28,901 nucleotides of DNA from the NCBI GenBank assembly GCA_024234975.1, contig JACKNH010000001.1:1-28901 (forward strand). The letters run 5' to 3'. Source of the stretch: Gammaproteobacteria bacterium (GTDB lineage: Bacteria > Pseudomonadota > Gammaproteobacteria > Ga0077536). Positions 26,018-28,901 of this stretch are shown here, in pieces. Position 1 is the first letter of the stretch. Each line of letters opens with the position of its first letter. A program made the position numbers and the translations under genes. The notes beneath the pieces were generated by a model, which did no database searches, had not been told where the DNA came from, and saw only the letters and a list, made by a program, of their open reading frames with translations.

Positions 26018-26519
26018 ATTGGTTGGGGATGAAGCCGATCTTGAGTTGGATCTATTCGTCGGCGCCGACGATGCACATGACCATGCCCGGGCGGATCGAA
26101 CGATGATGCCACTGTCTTCTGTCATCGGTGGAGCAAGAGGCGACCATTGGGCGACAATGATTGCGCAGGCCCCGGCCGGGATTCTCGCCGGCTGGGCAGC
26201 CATACTAGGGCTGTGTTGACATATGCCGTCGCGTATCAGTCCTGGTGTCCAATCAACCGGCTCGCATCGAGCCATGAGCAATCCAGGAATTCATCACCCT
26301 TGATGAACTGATCACGCCCCTGGCCGAACCCGGACAGGCCATGCAACGCGCGCTCGTGCGGACCGTGTTGTCATGCTGCGCATGCCTGTCCGCACCACTC
26401 CTTCGAGCGGCGTTTCCCTCTCTTCGTTCGGTGCAGACCTGCCCGTGCCCGGCTCATCGGGGCTAAGTCAAGGGGATGGTCTCCTGGACAGACTGAACAG
26501 CTTCGAAAGGGCAAATCTC
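26018..26519. other. Gene-free region upstream of ssb with nested inverted repeat
   Basis: No convincing gene is seen. The left part is probably degraded IS256 sequence. At 26356-26395 GTGCGGAC and GTCCGCAC form 8-bp inverted arms enclosing a second inverted repeat, ATGC-TGC-GCAT (26373-26383). This could be an operator or the foot of a cruciform near the ssb promoter. The ssb reading frame stays open back to 26373, but that part lacks homology. Confidence 0.4.
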
Positions 26520-26888
26520 ATGAAGAACACCGTCACCCTCATCGGCTTCGTTGGCAACAATCCCGAAGTCCGCACCACCCAATCGGGAGCCTCGATCACC
26601 AGCGTTTCGCTCGCCACAACACGCAGCTTCAAGGATGGCGAAGGCAACCGCCAGACCGATACCGAATGGCACCGCATCACATGCTTCAACGGCGTCGGCA
26701 AATGCGTCGCCGAGCACGTCGCCAAGGGCGCGATGATCATGGTCACGGGCCGCATCCACTACACCAAGTGGACCGACCAGAACGGCATCGATCGCTATGG
26801 CTGCGAGATCATTGCCGAGCAGGTCGACTTCCTCGCGAAGGCGAAGGAATCGACCAAGGAAGAACCCGGGAAGCGGCGCTCAAAGTAG
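26520..26888 (+). CDS. ssb: Single-stranded DNA-binding protein (short, element-type)
   Basis: A 122-residue OB-fold SSB starting at ATG 26520, where homology begins: MKNTVTLIGFVGNNPEVRTT, then SITSVSLATTRSFKDGEGNR, DTEWHRITCFNGVGKCVAEH, VAKGAMIMVTGRIHYTKWTD, and YGCEIIAEQVDFL. The Trp in TEWHR and the GxxxxTGR turn are the usual DNA-contact region. It binds single-stranded DNA as a tetramer in this family. Chromosomal SSBs are longer and end in an acidic DDDIPF tip that recruits repair and replication proteins. This one stops at a basic KEEPGKRRSK, so it cannot recruit partners in the usual way. Such short SSBs are common on plasmids and integrative elements and may protect transferred or recombining DNA. 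Confidence 0.92.
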   Translation: MKNTVTLIGFVGNNPEVRTTQSGASITSVSLATTRSFKDGEGNRQTDTEWHRITCFNGVGKCVAEHVAKGAMIMVTGRIHYTKWTDQNGIDRYGCEIIAEQVDFLAKAKESTKEEPGKRRSK

Positions 26889-27185
26889 CGCCGCAGTTTC
26901 TACGAATTGGCGTGATCGCAGTTGGCTCCGGCGGTTAATACACCGGGGCCATTTGCCATGTTATGGCTTTCCAGAAATGCGCCAATGCATGAGGACGGAA
27001 GCTGCTTGCTTCCGGCGCTCAGAAGTTTGGTAGCCATTGATGGCTATTTGGTCCCCAATCCGGAATATTGCAGGAACATCGGCGCGATGTGGCTTTGTTA
27101 CCTCGGGTTTCCAGGTTGCGGCGAGAAGCGCTGAACCCCGCATAAAAGCCCCATTCTGAACCGCAAAATCAAGTCGCGAACCGAG
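26889..27185. repeat. Non-coding stretch carrying a third 20-bp box
   Basis: No gene is supported. GATGGCTATTTGGTCCCCAA at 27039-27058 matches the box at 4230-4249 in 18 of 20 positions, in the same orientation. It overlaps an inverted repeat, TAGCCAT-TG-ATGGCTA (27031-27046). If the later IS3 insertion and its target duplication are removed, this box lies 161 bp from the right candidate attachment site, close to the 81 and 147 bp on the left. Confidence 0.4.
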
Positions 27186-27248
27186 TGATCTGCCCCCTTC
27201 TGAGTGGTCCAGAATCTTTGTTATTTTGGACGATGAAGGAGGAGTGGA

Positions 27249-27524
27249 ATGGCGAGGAAACACAAGCCGGAAGAGATCATCGGCAAGCTGCGTGAAGCGG
27301 AGATCGTGCTGGCGCAGGGTGGGACGGTTGCGGATGCGTGCCGCAGGATCGGGGTCACGGAACAGAGCTACTACCGCTGGCGGCGTGAGTATGGCGGGTT
27401 GAAGATGGATCAGGCCCGGCGGATGAAGGACCTGGAGAAGGAGAACGCCCGGTTGCGCCGGGCGGTGTCGGATCTGACGCTCGACAAGCTGATCCTGCAG
27501 GAGGCTGCGCGGGGAAACTTCTGA
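27249..27524 (+). CDS. IS3-family transposase OrfA
   Basis: A 91-residue DNA-binding subunit. The N-terminal helix-turn-helix (PEEIIGKLREAEIVLAQGGT, then RIGVTEQSYYRWRREYGGL) recognises the terminal repeats. The C-terminal leucine-zipper-like coiled coil (RMKDLEKENARLRRAVSDLT, then LDKLILQEAARGN) drives multimerisation. A ribosome site, GGAGG, precedes ATG 27249. Its last codons carry the frameshift signal that produces the OrfAB transposase. Alone it normally acts as a regulator of transposition. Confidence 0.94.
   Translation: MARKHKPEEIIGKLREAEIVLAQGGTVADACRRIGVTEQSYYRWRREYGGLKMDQARRMKDLEKENARLRRAVSDLTLDKLILQEAARGNF
27512..27518 (+). promoter_or_regulatory. -1 programmed frameshift site G GGA AAC
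   Basis: GGGAAAC, read in the OrfA frame as G-GGA-AAC, fits the X-XXY-YYZ slippery heptamer. Slippage by -1 gives GGG-AAA-CTT-CTG and continues as KLLSPARRRRCID, the expected junction for this IS group, just before the OrfA stop (TGA 27522). Confidence 0.8.
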
Positions 27525-27565
27525 GCCCTGCAAGGCGGCGGCGCTGTATCGATCACATCCGGGCA

Positions 27566-28417
27566 ATGATGGCTGTCTCCGAGCGGCGAGTGTGCCGTGT
27601 GCTCGGACAACATCGATCGACTCAGCGCAAGCCGCCACGCGGGGCAGATGACGAAGCCGCCCTGACCGAGGACATCATCACCTTGGCCAGGAAGTATGGC
27701 CGTTATGGCTATCGCCGGGTGACGGCCCTGCTGCGCGATGCGGGCTGGCATGTGAACCGCAAGCGCGTGGAGCGCATCTGGCGACGAGAGGGCCTCAAGG
27801 TGCCGCAGAAGCAACCGAAGCGGGGAAGGCTCTGGCTCAACGACGGATCGTGCATCCGACTGCGGCCCGAGTATCCGGGTCACGTGTGGTCTTACGACTT
27901 CGTCGAGGGGCGCACCCACGATGGGCGCAAGTTCCGCATCCTGTCGATCATCGACGAGGCAAGCAGAGAATGCCTGGCCTTGCCGGTGGCGCGACGGCTC
28001 AGAAGCGAGGATGTGCTGGCCACGTTGGCCGAGTTGTTCGTTACCCGCGGTCCACCGGCACATATACGGTCAGACAATGGTCCCGAGTTCATCGCCAACG
28101 CGGTGCAGGAATGGCTGGCCAGGATCGGCGTGAAGACGCTCTACATCACGCCTGGCAGCCCTTGGGAGAATGGCTACTGCGAGTCCTTCAACGGCTCGAT
28201 GCGTGACGAACTTCTCAATGGGGAGATCTTCTACACCCTCGCTGAGGCGAAGATCCTGATTGAGGCCTGGCGGCGCCACTACAACACCATCAGGCCGCAC
28301 AGCTCGCTGGGTTATCGACCGCCGGCCCCGGAAGCGGCGACGCCGCCATGGCTACCCTCCGGTTCCGCTACGCTCCACCTACGAGGAGCCATGGCGCCGG
28401 AGGCAATCTTGCACTAA
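27566..28417 (+). CDS. IS3-family transposase OrfB (DDE integrase core)
   Basis: The frame runs from 27566 as a separate ORF (283 residues) and is joined upstream to OrfA by frameshifting, which would add GKLLSPARRRRCIDHIRAM. The HTH_21-type segment (KYGRYGYRRVTALLRDAGWH) precedes the rve catalytic core. DDE residues are Asp in VWSYDFVEG, Asp in IRSDNGPEF and Glu in ENGYCESFNGSMRDELLN, with the family's usual DD(35)E spacing. The end HYNTIRPHSSLGYRPPAPEA is characteristic. No stop or frameshift is present, so the OrfAB transposase should be functional, moving this element by copy-out/paste-in. Confidence 0.94.
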   Translation: MMAVSERRVCRVLGQHRSTQRKPPRGADDEAALTEDIITLARKYGRYGYRRVTALLRDAGWHVNRKRVERIWRREGLKVPQKQPKRGRLWLNDGSCIRLRPEYPGHVWSYDFVEGRTHDGRKFRILSIIDEASRECLALPVARRLRSEDVLATLAELFVTRGPPAHIRSDNGPEFIANAVQEWLARIGVKTLYITPGSPWENGYCESFNGSMRDELLNGEIFYTLAEAKILIEAWRRHYNTIRPHSSLGYRPPAPEAATPPWLPSGSATLHLRGAMAPEAILH

Positions 28418-28489
28418 CAATCAATGCGGACCACTCAGTGGGGGCCGGTCACGAGCGATCCAAAGCTTCAGGATTGTCGGGTATTGACA

Positions 28490-28503
28490 GCAGACCGTAC
28501 GCG
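28490..28503 (+). repeat. Candidate right attachment site
   Basis: An exact copy of GCAGACCGTACGCG at 4069-4082, in direct orientation. It lies 14 bp beyond the stop codon of the minus-strand membrane protein gene, that is, in the 3' flank of a presumed chromosomal gene. Confidence 0.5.
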
Positions 28504-28517
28504 ATGTGAGCCAGACA

Positions 28518-28901
28518 TCACTCTGAGCTCGCTTCCAGTTTCCGCTCGCGCTGCAACCAGCCACACAGGTAGACAAGGCTGAGAGGAACGATCGCGAACG
28601 AGAACACCTGTACCGTCTCTGGTGTCGAATTGTGGAAGCGGGGAGGGGCAGCCAGCACCAGCGCCTGAAGAAACGGCTGTACGGGCGTCGAGAACCCTGA
28701 CGCACCCGCCAGCAACGTCGCCATAACCAGCTTCAATCCGACTCTGCGTTGGGCAGGAGTCGGATCATGTGGAGCGAAGTCCAGATATACTGTCGGAATC
28801 AGGGCAGTGATGACGCCCAGCATACCGACCCCAATGGCGATCATGATCGCAACTGACGCGCCAAGCCTATCGGCCAGATGGTAGGCGATGGCGGAATTGA
28901 A
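28518..28901 (-). CDS. Membrane protein, 5' end outside window (partial)
   Basis: The frame is open from the window edge to the stop at 28518-28520, giving at least 127 residues. Three hydrophobic segments are visible: SVAIMIAIGVGMLGVITALI, LKLVMATLLAGASGF, and VFSFAIVPLSLVYLCGWL, followed by a charged tail, QRERKLEASSE. This is the C-terminal part of an integral membrane protein. An internal ATG at 28844 is not taken as the start because FNSAIAYHLADRLGA continues upstream without a break. No family is recognised. It probably belongs to the chromosomal backbone next to the candidate element. Confidence 0.65.
   Translation of the reverse strand, partial: FNSAIAYHLADRLGASVAIMIAIGVGMLGVITALIPTVYLDFAPHDPTPAQRRVGLKLVMATLLAGASGFSTPVQPFLQALVLAAPPRFHNSTPETVQVFSFAIVPLSLVYLCGWLQRERKLEASSE

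Larger units (their letters stand above)
27186..28451 (+). mobile_element. Complete IS3-family element, IS407-like group
   Basis: A 1,266-bp insertion sequence. Terminal inverted repeats are visible: left TGATCTGCCCCCTTCTGAGT and the complement of the right end TGACCGGCCCCCACTGAGTG, continuing with GGTCC and ending at TTTGTTA/GATTGTTA with a 1-base gap. The flanks carry a 4-bp target duplication, CGAG at 27182-27185 and 28452-28455, the size usual for the IS407 group. Both transposase frames are intact, so it looks recent and possibly active. It interrupts the sequence between ssb and the right candidate attachment site. Confidence 0.93.
4069..28503. mobile_element. Candidate integrative element carrying an adhesin locus
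   Basis: Proposed limits are the exact 14-bp direct repeat GCAGACCGTACGCG at both ends. The left copy lies just upstream of two overlapping tyrosine recombinase genes. The right copy lies beyond a single-stranded DNA-binding protein gene, a type often found in mobile elements, and an inserted IS3-family element. The roughly 24-kb interior holds the adhesin/two-component block. A 14-bp match can arise by chance in a window of this size, so the boundaries rest on the combination of repeat, position next to the integrase, and internal boxes. No conjugation or replication genes are seen, so it would be a mobilisable or non-self-transferring island. Confidence 0.5.

Noticed and set aside
26373..26519. 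49-codon upstream extension of ssb
   Set aside because: SSB homology starts exactly at ATG 26520; the upstream part is low-complexity and overlaps the nested inverted repeat.
26922..27134. 70-codon plus-strand ORF between ssb and the IS
   Set aside because: It has no recognised family or good ribosome site, and it overlaps the repeated box and inverted repeat, so it is more likely non-coding attachment-region DNA.

Overview
The window looks like a high-GC alphaproteobacterium, most likely a sphingomonad. The LuxR-HTH/DUF4019 regulator, a DUF5818-like small protein, the HipBA pair and several IS types fit that group. The assignment comes from recognising protein families by eye, not from a database search.

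Left part (1-4068): the tail of an unidentified gene, a HipB/HipA-type toxin-antitoxin operon with twin palindromes in its promoter, a DUF5818-like small protein, a decayed IS5-type transposase, and a two-gene unit of a small membrane protein and a membrane-anchored LuxR-HTH/DUF4019 regulator.

Middle and right part (about 4069-28503): this has the layout of an integrative element. It begins with two overlapping tyrosine recombinase genes and is bracketed by an exact 14-bp direct repeat (4069-4082 and 28490-28503). A second 20-bp box lies just inside each end. The cargo is two small plus-strand genes (one a lipoprotein) and one long minus-strand block. In transcription order that block is: a giant BapA/LapF-type adhesin of about 4,280 residues, a BamE/SmpA-like periplasmic protein, an OmpR-type response regulator, a LysM+FecR periplasmic protein, and a CHASE2-PAS sensor histidine kinase. 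Gaps are 55 bp or less, and the regulator and FecR genes overlap. I read this as an adhesin locus carrying its own envelope-sensing two-component system. No type I secretion ABC/MFP/OMP genes are present, so export would need genes elsewhere.

Right end (25284-28901): an uncharacterised small gene, an IS256-type transposase remnant, a short single-stranded DNA-binding protein without the usual acidic tip, a complete IS3-family (IS407-like) insertion with 4-bp target duplications and a textbook -1 frameshift heptamer, the right candidate attachment site, and the start-less end of a membrane protein gene running off the window.
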